Positions 17,873 through 25,941 of a stretch of DNA of 64,000 bases are shown one piece after another. Positions within the stretch are counted from its first letter, which is position 1, and every line of letters starts with the position of its first letter. The position numbers and the translations under genes were made by a program. Location of the stretch: the NCBI RefSeq assembly GCF_001546115.1, contig NZ_KQ955208.1, positions 209,452 to 273,451 of the forward strand, read 5' to 3'. Source of the DNA: Paracoccus aminovorans (lineage in GTDB: Bacteria; Pseudomonadota; Alphaproteobacteria; Rhodobacterales; Rhodobacteraceae). The notes under the pieces are model-generated. The model had not been told where the DNA came from and did no database searches. It saw only the letters and a list, made by a program, of their open reading frames with translations.

Positions 17873-18361
17873 TCAGGCCGCTTCGCGATTGGTCTCGCTT
17901 TCGGCGATCTCGGTCAGCAGCTCGTCGGTCTGCGATTCCTCGTCCAGCGTCTGGGACAGCAGGGCGGCCGCGTCCTTCAGGCCCAGCTGCTGCGCCCATT
18001 GCCGCAGCGTGCCATAGCGGGCGATCTCGTAATGCTCGACCGCCTGCGCGGCGGCGATCAGGCCGGCATCCAGCGCCGGGGCGCCCTTGAAGGCGGACAT
18101 GACCTCCTCGCCTTCCTCGATGATGCCGTCGATGGCCGGGCAGGTCTTGCCGCGCGGCGATTTGCCCAAGATCTCGAACACCTGCTGCAAACGCTCGACA
18201 TGGGTCTGGGTCTGTTCGCGGTGCGTCTCGAAAGCCTCGCGCAGCCGCTCGGACTGGGCCCCGCGCGCCATCTTGGGAAGCGCCTTCAGAATCTGGCGCT
18301 CGGCATAGTAGATGTCTTTCAGGGTGTCGTGGAACAGATCGTCAAGAAGCTTCTCAGCCAT
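17873..18361 (-). CDS. DUF892/YciF-family ferritin-like stress protein
   Basis: A 162-residue four-helix protein starting MAEKLLDDLFHDTLKDIYYAERQILKALPKM, the hallmark of the DUF892 (YciE/YciF) family, with later HREQTQTHVERL and VEHYEIARYGTL metal-ligand-like segments. The family is induced by stress and is related to rubrerythrin/ferritin. AAGGA precedes the ATG. An EcfG-type promoter 57 bp upstream predicts sigma-dependent induction. Confidence 0.92.
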   Translation of the reverse strand: MAEKLLDDLFHDTLKDIYYAERQILKALPKMARGAQSERLREAFETHREQTQTHVERLQQVFEILGKSPRGKTCPAIDGIIEEGEEVMSAFKGAPALDAGLIAAAQAVEHYEIARYGTLRQWAQQLGLKDAAALLSQTLDEESQTDELLTEIAESETNREAA

Positions 18362-18417
18362 CGGGATTTCCTTCCTGGTGAAGCCCGGCGCGGGACCGGA
18401 CGGTTTCGCGCAGATGG

Positions 18418-18442
18418 AACCTGCCAAGGGGCGAAATGTTCC
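18418..18442 (-). promoter_or_regulatory. EcfG-type stress promoter of the DUF892 gene
   Basis: Minus strand GGAAC, N17, GTT, with A after GGAAC and G before GTT. The -10 lies 57 bp before the start codon at 18361. Confidence 0.88.
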
Positions 18443-18516
18443 AGCCAAGGCCCGCGCCGGTCGGCCGCTTTCTGGCGTGGCGCCTGTCGCAGGCGGCCGG
18501 CGGGGAATACGCGCGA

Positions 18517-19329
18517 TCACTGGCTTACGGGGGCGGGGCCGTCCTCGTCGAACTCGGGCAGGGCTTCCAGCTGCTCGCGGGTCCAGGGCAGGTAGATGCG
18601 CAGGTCGTCATCCTTGCTGTAGGCCACTAGGTCATCGACCGGCACGGCGACGCGGTGCTCGCCCATGCCCAGGAAGCCGCCCACGTCGATGATGGCATGG
18701 CTGATCTCGACCGAGGTCCCGCCGGCCGGCGTGCTCCCGGCGGCTTCTTGCGCCGGAGGGGTGGTGGCATCGGTCGGCGTCACCGTGCTGCTGTCCGAGC
18801 CGACGTTCTCGATCCGGTCATTGTCGCCGGTGTCCGTGCCGCTGGCCATGTTGGTCGAGTCGTTGTCCTTGGCCACGTCCGATGTCTGCGCCCCTGCCAT
18901 GCCGGTGCTTTCCGAGCCGGTGGCGCCGGTCGCGGGGTCGGGGGTCGTCGCGGGGTCGGGGGTCGTTGCGGGGTCGGGGGTTGTCGCGGGGGCGGGGGTT
19001 GTTGCAGGGGCCGCGTCGGTCGCGGCCGGTGCCGCTGCATCGGCCTCGCCCAGCGAGGTGCTGCCGTCGGCAAAGACCAGCCCGTGCACCTCGCCGATAT
19101 CGTCGCCGGCGGCATCATAGACCGTTGCGCCTTGCAGGTTGTCCGTGGTCAGGACGGCGTCGCTGTTCACATAGCCTTCGGGCGGCGCGATGGTGGGGGC
19201 AGCGGTGGCGGCCGGTGCGCTCTCCTGCGTCGCGGGCGCGGGCGCGGGCTGGGCGGGGGCATCCTGGGCCTGCGCGGCCCCCAGGCCAAGAGCCGCCAGG
19301 ACGGCGGTGCTGAGCAGTAGCTGTCTCAT
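18517..19329 (-). CDS. Secreted PRC-barrel protein with a long low-complexity insertion
   Basis: A 270-residue protein with signal peptide [21 protein letters not shown]. The first half of a PRC-barrel (TDNLQGATVYDAAGDDIGEVHGLVFADG) and the second half (HAIIDVGGFLGMGEHRVAVPVDDL) are separated by about 115 residues rich in Ala, Thr, Pro and Asp, including four to five ATTPDP-type repeats. AAGGAG six bases before the ATG fixes the start over an ATG seven codons upstream. An EcfG-type promoter lies 37 bp upstream. The role is unknown; PRC-barrels bind proteins or membranes. Confidence 0.88.
   Translation of the reverse strand: MRQLLLSTAVLAALGLGAAQAQDAPAQPAPAPATQESAPAATAAPTIAPPEGYVNSDAVLTTDNLQGATVYDAAGDDIGEVHGLVFADGSTSLGEADAAAPAATDAAPATTPAPATTPDPATTPDPATTPDPATGATGSESTGMAGAQTSDVAKDNDSTNMASGTDTGDNDRIENVGSDSSTVTPTDATTPPAQEAAGSTPAGGTSVEISHAIIDVGGFLGMGEHRVAVPVDDLVAYSKDDDLRIYLPWTREQLEALPEFDEDGPAPVSQ
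18925..19015. repeat. Tandem GGGGTCGGGGGTCGTCGC-type repeat coding ATTPDP
   Basis: About five imperfect 18-bp units within the PRC-barrel gene. Each encodes six residues of the form PATTPD, consistent with slippage-driven expansion. Confidence 0.8.
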
Positions 19330-19365
19330 CTCTTTCTCCTTGCTGTTCATGCTGCGGGAGGGCTG

Positions 19366-19390
19366 AACCGGCAAGGGCCCGGAATGTTCC
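19366..19390 (-). promoter_or_regulatory. EcfG-type stress promoter of the PRC-barrel gene
   Basis: Minus strand GGAAC, N17, GTT, with the -10 37 bp before the start codon at 19329 and the same A/G flanking bases as its sister sites. Confidence 0.88.
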
Positions 19391-19491
19391 CGCTTTCCTG
19401 CCCGGCGGCGGGACGCCATGCGGCTGGGCGGCCAAGCGCCGTCCACGCCCCAGCAGCCCGGCAGGGCAGGGATTTTTGGTCGCTGTGGCGG

Positions 19492-19701
19492 TCAGTAATT
19501 CCCGGGCGGGTCGCTGGCGGGAAAGGATTCGTCGCCCTGTTCGTCGACCTGATCCCAGTGCCGGGGCGGATCCTCCATCTCCCGCCGGCCGGCCGCGCGG
19601 ATGCGGGGATAGGGCGCGGGCCGGCGCGGGGCGTTCCAGGCCGCCGCGCAGGCAAGACCCAGCGCGAGGCCGCCGAACAGCAGCAGAAGCCGGTTGTTCA
19701 T
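19492..19701 (-). CDS. Small single-pass membrane protein with a DESFPASDPP tail
   Basis: A 69-residue protein: one hydrophobic helix (LLLLFGGLALGLACAAAW), a basic stretch, and an acidic tail DEQGDESFPASDPPGNY. The DESFPASDPP ending recurs in small alphaproteobacterial proteins of unknown function. AAGGAG lies seven bases before the ATG. It starts 14 bp after the SDR gene, so it is probably the third gene of the DUF2243-SDR stress operon. Confidence 0.78.
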   Translation of the reverse strand: MNNRLLLLFGGLALGLACAAAWNAPRRPAPYPRIRAAGRREMEDPPRHWDQVDEQGDESFPASDPPGNY

Positions 19702-19715
19702 CCTGGTGCTCCTTC

Positions 19716-20573
19716 TCAGATCATCGGCGCGCCGCCGGTGACGGCGATGGTCGCGCCCGAGACATAGCTCGACATCGGCTCGGCCAGCATGACATAGGCC
19801 GAGGCCAGCTCGACCGGCTGGGCCGGGCGCTTCATCGGATAGTTCTTGCCGAAATTGGCCACGTCATCGGGCGGCATGCTGGCCGGGATCAGCGGCGTCC
19901 AGACCGGGCCGGGCGCGACCGCGTTCACGCGGATGCCCTGTTCGGCCAGCATCTGCGCCAGGCCGGCGGTGAAGTTCTGGATCGCGCCCTTGGTCGTGGC
20001 ATAGGCCAGCAGGCCGGGGTTCGGCTTGTCGGCATTGATCGAGGCGGTGTTGATGATGGCGCTGCCCTTGGGCATATGCGGCACCGCCGCCTTGGTCAGG
20101 TGGAACATCGCGTCGATATTGACGGCGAAGGTGCGGCGCCATTCCTCGTCGGTGATCTCCTCGATGCTGTCGAACAGCCGCTGATGCGCGGCATTGTTGA
20201 CCAGAATGTCCAGGCGCCCGAAGCGCTCGACCACCTGGGCGACGATCTGGCGGCAATGTTCCGGGTCGGCAATGTCGCCGGGGATCGACAGGCAGTCGCG
20301 GCCCGCCTCGCGCACCAGTTCCGCGGTGCTGGCGGCATCCTCGGTCTCGTCCAGCCAGGACAGCGCCACGTCGGCACCCTCGCGGGCATAGGCGATGGCG
20401 ACGGCGCGGCCGATGCCGCTGTCGCCGCCGGTGATCAGCGCGACCTTGCCCTGCAACCGGCCGGCGCCGCGCCAGCTTTCCTCGCCGTGGTCGGGCACCG
20501 GGTCCATCTTGCGAAAGCTGCCGGGCAGGGATTGCTGCTGTTTCGGGAACGGGGGCTTCGGATAATCGGTCAT
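19716..20573 (-). CDS. SDR-family oxidoreductase (YghA/GSP39-like)
   Basis: A 285-residue short-chain dehydrogenase with the extended N-terminus typical of stress-induced SDRs (PPFPKQQQSLPGSFRKMDPV). Motifs: TGGDSGIGRAVA (NADP binding), NNAAHQ, and the YxxxK catalytic pair in YATTKGAIQNF. The substrate is unknown; relatives are glucose-dehydrogenase-like. Its ATG overlaps the stop of the DUF2243 gene by four bases (ATGA), indicating coupling, and it should be driven by the EcfG promoter at 21313-21337. Confidence 0.92.
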   Translation of the reverse strand: MTDYPKPPFPKQQQSLPGSFRKMDPVPDHGEESWRGAGRLQGKVALITGGDSGIGRAVAIAYAREGADVALSWLDETEDAASTAELVREAGRDCLSIPGDIADPEHCRQIVAQVVERFGRLDILVNNAAHQRLFDSIEEITDEEWRRTFAVNIDAMFHLTKAAVPHMPKGSAIINTASINADKPNPGLLAYATTKGAIQNFTAGLAQMLAEQGIRVNAVAPGPVWTPLIPASMPPDDVANFGKNYPMKRPAQPVELASAYVMLAEPMSSYVSGATIAVTGGAPMI

Positions 20574-21283
20574 CGGTCGGGCCTTTCGTCGATTTCGGGA
20601 TTGCCGGGCTGCTTCATGCCATTGCCCTGGCGGTTGGGATCGTCGGTCACGGCGTCGGTGGGGTCGATGCGCTGCTGGCGCTGGTCCAGCACATGCGGCG
20701 CCGGATGACGCATGTCCTCCAGCGCCGAATCCGGCGGGGCCGGTGCTGTCGCAAGCAGCGGCGGCGCCCGGCGCGGCGGTGTTACGGGCATGGCCACTGT
20801 CTCGGGCTGCCCGCGCGCATGTGCCAGGCAGAGCCCCAGGGCAATTCCCACGCCCATGGCGGCAAAGCCCAGGGCCACGCCAAGCGGCGGCAGGACCAGG
20901 TGCCAGCCCGGGCTGAGGCGCTCGGGCAGCAACCCGTAATCCACCAGGCCCGCGATGGCGGCGGTGACCAGCCCGGCCAGCCAGGCCAGGCGATACCCGC
21001 CGCGTGCCGCCTTGCGGAGCAGCAGCACCGCGACCCCGGACCAGAAGAAACAGGCCAGGACGTGGATCGCCGCGCCAAGCCCGATATGCGCCAGGTCCAG
21101 CGCCTGGATGCCGGCGACCTCGGGGCCGTAAAAGGCCTGGGTCGTGGCATTCAGGGGCATCCACCCCGGCAGGCCGCGCTGCAGGCTGAGCGCGAACAGC
21201 ACCAGCCCCGAGAGCACCGAGGCCAGAACTCCGGCCCATGGCCAGGCCAGGTCGAAGCGCGCCATGGAGACAGGACGTGTCAT
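20570..21283 (-). CDS. DUF2243 family membrane protein
   Basis: A 237-residue protein with about four membrane segments in the first 150 residues (WAGVLASVLSGLVLFALSL, IHVLACFFWSGVAVLLL, LAWLAGLVTAAIAGLVDYG) and a Pro-rich cytoplasmic tail with a charged end. GGAGGG precedes MTRPVSMARF. It is the first gene of an operon with the SDR and the small membrane protein. Function is unknown. The tail beyond about residue 165 is longer than the core family and has no recognised domain. Confidence 0.85.
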   Translation of the reverse strand: MTRPVSMARFDLAWPWAGVLASVLSGLVLFALSLQRGLPGWMPLNATTQAFYGPEVAGIQALDLAHIGLGAAIHVLACFFWSGVAVLLLRKAARGGYRLAWLAGLVTAAIAGLVDYGLLPERLSPGWHLVLPPLGVALGFAAMGVGIALGLCLAHARGQPETVAMPVTPPRRAPPLLATAPAPPDSALEDMRHPAPHVLDQRQQRIDPTDAVTDDPNRQGNGMKQPGNPEIDERPDR

Positions 21284-21312
21284 GGTGAGCCCTCCTTTTC
21301 CCATGCAAGGCG

Positions 21313-21337
21313 AACCTGCGGGACGCTGCTTTGTTCC
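21313..21337 (-). promoter_or_regulatory. EcfG-type stress promoter of the DUF2243-SDR operon
   Basis: Minus strand GGAAC, N17, GTT, with the -10 30 bp before the start codon at 21283, exactly the spacing seen for the hemerythrin and dehydrogenase genes. Confidence 0.88.
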
Positions 21338-21487
21338 CGCGCAGGGCGATATCCCAGCGGCTTGTCGCCCGATCCGATGCCGAAGATCGGCCGCGAGGGG
21401 CCGTGCACCGGCAGGGACGATCCATCCGCGGCCGAAGCGTCACCCGGCAGCGAGCCCAGGTGGCGATCACGGCCGGCGCGGCGCGGG

Positions 21488-22060
21488 CTACGACAGATGG
21501 CGGCGCCGGTGCAGCCGATATTCCTCGCGCAGCAGGTCTTGCAGATGCTGCCGCCGGCTGCGGCCCGGCAGGCCGGCGTGCGTATGGGCGATGGCCTGTT
21601 TCAGCACCGATTCGACAAGCCGCTCGGCCGCGCCCGGATCGCGGATCAGCGCGCGCGCCTCGCCGAGCAGCTCGTGCACCACCGTCTCGATGCTGGGCAG
21701 CCGCTGCGCCTCGATCGCCGCATGCTGCGCATGCAGGTCCGCCAGGATGATCGGCGTCGTGGTCGGCTTGGTATAGATGTGCTGGTCGCGAAACAGCCGG
21801 GGCATGACTTCGCAGCCGCAGCCGGTCAGGAACACGAAGGGAATCTCGTTGTGAAGCAAGGAGTCCGCCACCGCGAAGTCGTCGCTCGATCCGATGTTCA
21901 GGATCGCGACCTGTGCCAGCGGCGTGCAATTGATCGCGTCGTGGATGTCGTCGAAGGGGCCGATGACGTGATCCCCGCCTTGCCGGATTTCCGATGCCAG
22001 CTTGCTGGCCAGGAAATAGTCGTCCTCGACCACCATGACCGAAATGGGTTCGCGTGCCAT
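21488..22060 (-). CDS. Receiver-like protein lacking the phospho-acceptor aspartate
   Basis: A 190-residue protein. Residues about 5-125 follow the CheY fold: SVMVVEDDYFLA (acidic pocket), VAILNIGSSDDFAVADSL (beta3), FVFLTGC (conserved Thr) and IYTKPTT (conserved Lys). The beta3 position that should be Asp is Asn (codon at 21896-21898). The C-terminal 65 residues are helical and basic, ending REEYRLHRRRHLS, with no known output domain. GGAGGG sets the start. It lies inside the stress island but lacks an obvious EcfG promoter. It is not PhyR, because no sigma-like N-terminal domain is present. Confidence 0.85.
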   Translation of the reverse strand: MAREPISVMVVEDDYFLASKLASEIRQGGDHVIGPFDDIHDAINCTPLAQVAILNIGSSDDFAVADSLLHNEIPFVFLTGCGCEVMPRLFRDQHIYTKPTTTPIILADLHAQHAAIEAQRLPSIETVVHELLGEARALIRDPGAAERLVESVLKQAIAHTHAGLPGRSRRQHLQDLLREEYRLHRRRHLS

Positions 22061-22191
22061 TGCCCCCTCCTGCACCTGTCCTCGGCGGACAATATCAACC
22101 AAAAGTCGTAGCATCACGAGGCATTGGTCAACTCTCGGCGGAAGTCAGCCGGCCGCCGACAGCTTTCGCGGGTTTCGCGCGGGCCAAGAGG

Positions 22192-22644
22192 CTAGCCGTC
22201 CTGTTGCTTCGGAAGGATGCTGATCCCGCCGCTGATTTCCAGCACGGCGGCGTCGATATCGGCCAGCGTCTTCAGCCCGTGCTGGATTCGCGCGGCTTCC
22301 AGAAGATCGTTCACGCTGACCCGCGCGCGCCCCAGGGCGTGGAAATCGATGCGGCCGTCGCTGATCAGCACGGTCGGCGCGCCGTCCAGCCACAGTGCCA
22401 GCCGGCTCGAGGCGCGCTTGGCATAGGACAGCGCCACATCGACGGCGAACAGCGTGATGATCAGCACCACCGCATTGATCAGCGAGAAATCGTCGCCCAG
22501 AAGCGCCTGCTGCGTCGTCTCGGCGATGATCAGCACCAGGACGAAATCGAAGGGCGTCGCCTGCGCCATGGTGCGCCGGCCCGAAAGCCGGGTGACCGCC
22601 AGCAGGAAGGCATAGATCGCAACGCCGCGAATGACGGAATCCAT
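22192..22644 (-). CDS. DUF421 family (YetF-like) membrane protein
   Basis: A 150-residue protein with three N-terminal membrane helices (VAIYAFLLAVTRLSG, PFDFVLVLIIAETTQQALL, AVVLIITLFAVDVAL) and a C-terminal DUF421 domain with LWLDGAPTVLISDGRI and ISGGISILP. The family is linked to spore and stress physiology; its mechanism is unknown. Two tandem ATGs exist, and AGGAG six bases upstream favours 22644. It is the last gene of the dehydrogenase operon. Confidence 0.88.
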   Translation of the reverse strand: MDSVIRGVAIYAFLLAVTRLSGRRTMAQATPFDFVLVLIIAETTQQALLGDDFSLINAVVLIITLFAVDVALSYAKRASSRLALWLDGAPTVLISDGRIDFHALGRARVSVNDLLEAARIQHGLKTLADIDAAVLEISGGISILPKQQDG

Positions 22645-22653
22645 CATGCTCTC

Positions 22654-23139
22654 CTATGGCAGCACCAGCAGGCGGACCGGCCGGCTGTGCCCGCCGATCC
22701 CGAGGTCGAAGCGCACCAGCCCGAAATGCTCGGGGCGGATTTGCAGGACGACCTTGCCCGGCCCGGAAAAGCGCATCTCCTGCCGGTCGCCCTGCAGCAC
22801 GGTTTCCGGCTCGGGCTGGATGCGCTGAAGGCCGACGCCGTCGAAGAATTCATTGCCGATGGCCAGCGTATCGGCGTCGCGCAGGGTGACGGTGATCTCG
22901 TCATTGCCCTCCCAGCGCGCGATGCGGGGCATCTCGACACTGGCGCCGGCGAAATGCAGCACGCGGCTGTGCAGCGGGCCGCCGCTGCCGGTCAGGCCCA
23001 GCAGGGCCGCCAGCATCAGCGCGCCGAAGGCGATCCAGGCCAGGCGCTGCGCGCGCCAGAAGCGTTCCTGGAAGGCACGGTTCTCGACCAGTTGCAGCCC
23101 GTCCGCGCGGACCGGGGGGATGTCGTCGATCCTGGCCAT
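22654..23139 (-). CDS. Unknown single-pass membrane protein with a beta-rich exterior domain
   Basis: A 161-residue protein that I do not recognise. Residues 1-33 are polar and cytoplasmic. There is one hydrophobic helix at about 34-52 (LAWIAFGALMLAALLGLTG), then about 105 residues rich in beta-type sequence, ending GIGGHSRPVRLLVLP. It lies three bases after the dehydrogenase gene and nine bases before the DUF421 gene, so the three are almost certainly one transcript and it may work at the membrane with DUF421. Confidence 0.75.
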   Translation of the reverse strand: MARIDDIPPVRADGLQLVENRAFQERFWRAQRLAWIAFGALMLAALLGLTGSGGPLHSRVLHFAGASVEMPRIARWEGNDEITVTLRDADTLAIGNEFFDGVGLQRIQPEPETVLQGDRQEMRFSGPGKVVLQIRPEHFGLVRFDLGIGGHSRPVRLLVLP

Positions 23140-23142
23140 GGC

Positions 23143-24318
23143 TCAACCCGGCGTCATGACGACCTTGATGCAGCCGTCCTTCTTGTCGCGGAACTTCTTG
23201 TAAAGCTCCGGCCCCTCGGCCAGCGGCGCGCGGTCGGTGATGACGAAGGAGGGGTCGATCTCGCCCTTCTGGACCCTGTCCAGCAGCGGTTCCAGATAGC
23301 GGTGGGTGTGGGTCTGGCCCATGCGAAAGGTCAGCCCCTTGTTCATCGCCGCGCCGAAGGGGATCTTGTCGACCATGCCGACATAGACCCCGGGGACCGA
23401 GATCGTGCCGCCCTTGCGGCAGCAATAGATCATCTCGCGCAGCACATGCGGCCGGTCGGTGCCCAGCATCAGGCTGGCCTTGGCCTTGTCGAGCAGGGAA
23501 TCCAGGCTGGCCGTGGCGTCGGCCTCGGTGCCGACGCAATCGATGCAGCGGTCGGGGCCGCGGCCCGCGGTCATCTCCATCAGCGCGTCATAGATCTTGA
23601 CCGCCGAGAAATCCAGCACCTCGGCCTTGCCATGGGTCTCGGCCATGGCCAGCCGCTCGGGCACCTTGTCGATGGCGATGACGCGGCCCGCGCCCAGCAT
23701 CCAGGCGCATTGGATGGCGAATTGCCCGACCGGGCCGCAGCCCCAGATCGCGACGGTATCGCCGGGCTCGATTTCGGCGTTCTCGGCCGCCATGTAGCCG
23801 GTGGGAAAGATGTCCGACAGAAACAGCACCTGCTCGTCCGGCAGCCCGTCCGGCACCCGGATCGGCCCGACGTCGCCATAGGGCACGCGCAGATATTCCG
23901 CCTGCCCGCCCGCATAGCCGCCGGTCAGATGCGAATAGCCGAACAGGCCCGCGGGCGCGTGGCCCATGAGCTTGGCCGCCTTTTCCGCATTGCGATTGGT
24001 GCGGTCGCACAGGGAATACAGCTGCTTGCGGCAGAAGAAGCAGTCGCCGCAGGCGATGTTGAAGGGAACGACGACGCGGTCGCCGACCTGGAACTTGCTG
24101 TGGTCGCGCCCGACCTCGACCACTTCGCCCATCGCCTCATGGCCCAGCACGTCGCCGCTTTCCATCGTCGGCATATAGCCGTCCATCAGGTGCAGGTCCG
24201 AGCCGCAGATGGCGCAGGCGCAGACCTTGATGATGATGTCGCGCCCGTCCTCGATGCCGGGGTCGGGCACGGTCTCGTGCCGGATGTCGCCCTTGCCGTG
24301 CCAGGTCAGTGCCTTCAT
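23143..24318 (-). CDS. Zinc-dependent alcohol/formaldehyde dehydrogenase family protein
   Basis: A 391-residue medium-chain dehydrogenase. The catalytic zinc site is [13 protein letters not shown] plus [12 protein letters not shown]; the structural zinc cysteines are in [15 protein letters not shown]; the Rossmann motif is [11 protein letters not shown]. The long insertion after the zinc loop resembles glutathione-independent formaldehyde dehydrogenases. Substrate is uncertain. First gene of a three-gene operon with an EcfG-type promoter 30 bp upstream, so stress-induced. Confidence 0.92.
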   Translation of the reverse strand: MKALTWHGKGDIRHETVPDPGIEDGRDIIIKVCACAICGSDLHLMDGYMPTMESGDVLGHEAMGEVVEVGRDHSKFQVGDRVVVPFNIACGDCFFCRKQLYSLCDRTNRNAEKAAKLMGHAPAGLFGYSHLTGGYAGGQAEYLRVPYGDVGPIRVPDGLPDEQVLFLSDIFPTGYMAAENAEIEPGDTVAIWGCGPVGQFAIQCAWMLGAGRVIAIDKVPERLAMAETHGKAEVLDFSAVKIYDALMEMTAGRGPDRCIDCVGTEADATASLDSLLDKAKASLMLGTDRPHVLREMIYCCRKGGTISVPGVYVGMVDKIPFGAAMNKGLTFRMGQTHTHRYLEPLLDRVQKGEIDPSFVITDRAPLAEGPELYKKFRDKKDGCIKVVMTPG

Positions 24319-24347
24319 CGCCGGGTCTCCTCTGCTGTCCGGTCCCC

Positions 24348-24372
24348 AACCCTCGGGAAAGGCAGATGTTCC
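24348..24372 (-). promoter_or_regulatory. EcfG-type stress promoter of the dehydrogenase-DUF421 operon
   Basis: Minus strand GGAAC, N17, GTT, with the -10 30 bp before the start codon at 24318. It has the same A after GGAAC and G before GTT as the other four sites. Confidence 0.86.
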
Positions 24373-24419
24373 AGCAGGGGGCCAAACCGCCGCCGGGGTC
24401 GGCAGGCACGGAAACGAAA

Positions 24420-24448
24420 ACGCTCCGCCTCGGGTCGAGGCGGAGCGT
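24420..24448 (-). terminator. Rho-independent terminator of ssb
   Basis: ACGCTCCGCCTCG, loop GGT/ACC, CGAGGCGGAGCGT forms a 13-bp perfect stem. On the minus strand it is followed by TTTCGTTTCC, so it terminates the ssb transcript. Confidence 0.85.
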
Positions 24449-24495
24449 CGGAAGAGCAAAGGTGCCGGCGCCAAGCGGCCGCCGCGGGCGAGGCC

Positions 24496-25029
24496 CTAGA
24501 ACGGGATATCGTCGTCGAAATCCGGCCGCCCCGAGGACGACTGCCCGCCGCCCTGGCCGCCACCTTGGCTGCCGCCATAGCCGCCGCCCGAGCTGCCCCC
24601 GCCATAGCCGCCGCCACCGCCATAGCTGCCGCCGCCGTAATTGTCATCGCCGCGACCGCCGCCGCCGCCCGGGCCGCCGCGGCCGTCGAGCATGTGCAGC
24701 TCGCTGCGGAAGGGGCGCAGGGCGACCTCGGTCGTATAGCGGTCATTGCCGCTCTGGTCCTGCCATTTACGGGTTTCCAGCTGGCCCTCGACATAGACCT
24801 TGCTGCCCTTTTTCAGGTATTGCTCGGCGACGCGGACCAGGGGCTCGGAATAGATGGCGACGGTGTGCCATTCCGTGCGCTCCTTGCGCTCGCCGGTGTT
24901 GCGGTCCTTCCAGGTCTCCGAGGTGGCGATGCGCAGGTTCGCGACCTTGCCGCCGCTCGGAAAGCTGCGGACCTCGGGGTCTTGGCCCAGGTTGCCGACC
25001 AGGATGACCTTGTTGACGCTGCCCGCCAT
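24496..25029 (-). CDS. ssb: Single-stranded DNA-binding protein
   Basis: A 177-residue SSB. The OB-fold covers residues 1-115 ([20 protein letters not shown] to [12 protein letters not shown]). It is followed by a Gly-rich flexible tail with [13 protein letters not shown] and the protein-interaction tip DFDDDIPF. It coats ssDNA in replication, recombination and repair. The length is normal. Confidence 0.97.
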   Translation of the reverse strand: MAGSVNKVILVGNLGQDPEVRSFPSGGKVANLRIATSETWKDRNTGERKERTEWHTVAIYSEPLVRVAEQYLKKGSKVYVEGQLETRKWQDQSGNDRYTTEVALRPFRSELHMLDGRGGPGGGGGRGDDNYGGGSYGGGGGYGGGSSGGGYGGSQGGGQGGGQSSSGRPDFDDDIPF

Positions 25030-25179
25030 GCTGCCGGCCCTTTCGTTCTGTTCGTGCCTCGCGCGGGTTTAGCGCGTCCCGGCGCCTCGGGGCAAGCGGA
25101 ATGCAAGGGGTGCCCACGCCGCCCGCCTTGCGCGGAAATCCGCCGATGCCGGCGCGGTTCGGGCGTGGAAACAAAGCTG

Positions 25180-25210
25180 TTGCGGTGTTCCCCCGGCTTT
25201 GCGCTATAGT
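25180..25210 (+). promoter_or_regulatory. Possible housekeeping promoter of the lytic transglycosylase gene
   Basis: TTGCGG at 25180 and TATAGT at 25205 with 19-bp spacing, 40 bp before the start codon. The spacing is longer than ideal, so this is tentative. Confidence 0.4.
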
Positions 25211-25249
25211 GCCAGCAAAAAGAAATACGGCGTGCATGAGGGACTTCAG

Positions 25250-25897
25250 ATGCTTTCAAGCCATCGGGCATTGCTGCGCAACATCGGCCGCACGGCGCTG
25301 GTGCTGACGATTTCGGCCGGGCTTGCCGCGCCCGCCGCGGCCGAGGGGCTGCGGCTCCAGACGAAAAGCGGCAAGTCGCGCATCGCCCAGTTCGAGCGCC
25401 AGACCCGGCTGATGGATTCGCGCCTGGCCGGGCAATACCAGCAATCGGCGCGGCTGCGGCCCGGCGGTACCTCGACGAAAAGCGTGGTCGAGCTGGACCT
25501 GCCGACCGCGATCCCGGCCTATCGCGGCAACCGCCGCAGCCAGTATCTGCCGCATGCCCGGGCGATGGCGCGCAAGCACGGCGTGCCCGAGGATCTGTTC
25601 CTGCGGCTGGTGCAGCAGGAATCGGGCTGGAACCCCTCGGCGCGCTCGCACAAGGGCGCGCGCGGGCTGGCGCAGCTGATGCCCGGCACGGCGGCGAAGC
25701 TGGGCGTCGATCCCGGCGATCCGATCCAGAACCTGGAAGGCGGCGCGCGCTACCTGCGCATGATGTACAACACCTTCGGCAGCTGGCGGCTGGCGCTGGC
25801 CGCCTATAACGCCGGGCCGGCGGCGGTGGCGAAATACGGCGGCGTGCCGCCCTATCGCGAGACCAAGAACTACGTCCGCATCATCCACGGCAGTTGA
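25250..25897 (+). CDS. Lytic transglycosylase, SLT domain
   Basis: A 215-residue exported peptidoglycan lyase: signal peptide ([16 protein letters not shown]), a linker, and an SLT domain with the catalytic Glu in [29 protein letters not shown], and [10 protein letters not shown] near the end. It cleaves the MurNAc-GlcNAc bond to give 1,6-anhydro products. GAGGGA six bases before ATG 25250 selects this start over the upstream in-frame ATG. Confidence 0.93.
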   Translation: MLSSHRALLRNIGRTALVLTISAGLAAPAAAEGLRLQTKSGKSRIAQFERQTRLMDSRLAGQYQQSARLRPGGTSTKSVVELDLPTAIPAYRGNRRSQYLPHARAMARKHGVPEDLFLRLVQQESGWNPSARSHKGARGLAQLMPGTAAKLGVDPGDPIQNLEGGARYLRMMYNTFGSWRLALAAYNAGPAAVAKYGGVPPYRETKNYVRIIHGS

Positions 25898-25939
25898 AAT
25901 GGAAAGGCCGGGCAGGGCGCCCGGCCTTTTCCATTTACC
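25898..25939. terminator. Bidirectional terminator between convergent genes
   Basis: AAATGGAAAGGCCGGGC and GCCCGGCCTTTTCCATTT pair with one bulge around an AGGGC loop. A-rich and T-rich ends serve both the transglycosylase and the SYLF lipoprotein gene. Confidence 0.85.
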
Positions 25940-25941
25940 CC

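Noticed and set aside
21488-22060. PhyR, the anti-anti-sigma response regulator expected with NepR/EcfG
   Set aside because: The receiver is N-terminal, there is no sigma-like domain, and the phospho-acceptor Asp is absent.
22054-25209. 1051-codon plus-strand frame across the dehydrogenase/DUF421/ssb region
   Set aside because: It is antisense to several well-supported genes and has the His/Gln/Arg-rich composition of high-GC shadows.
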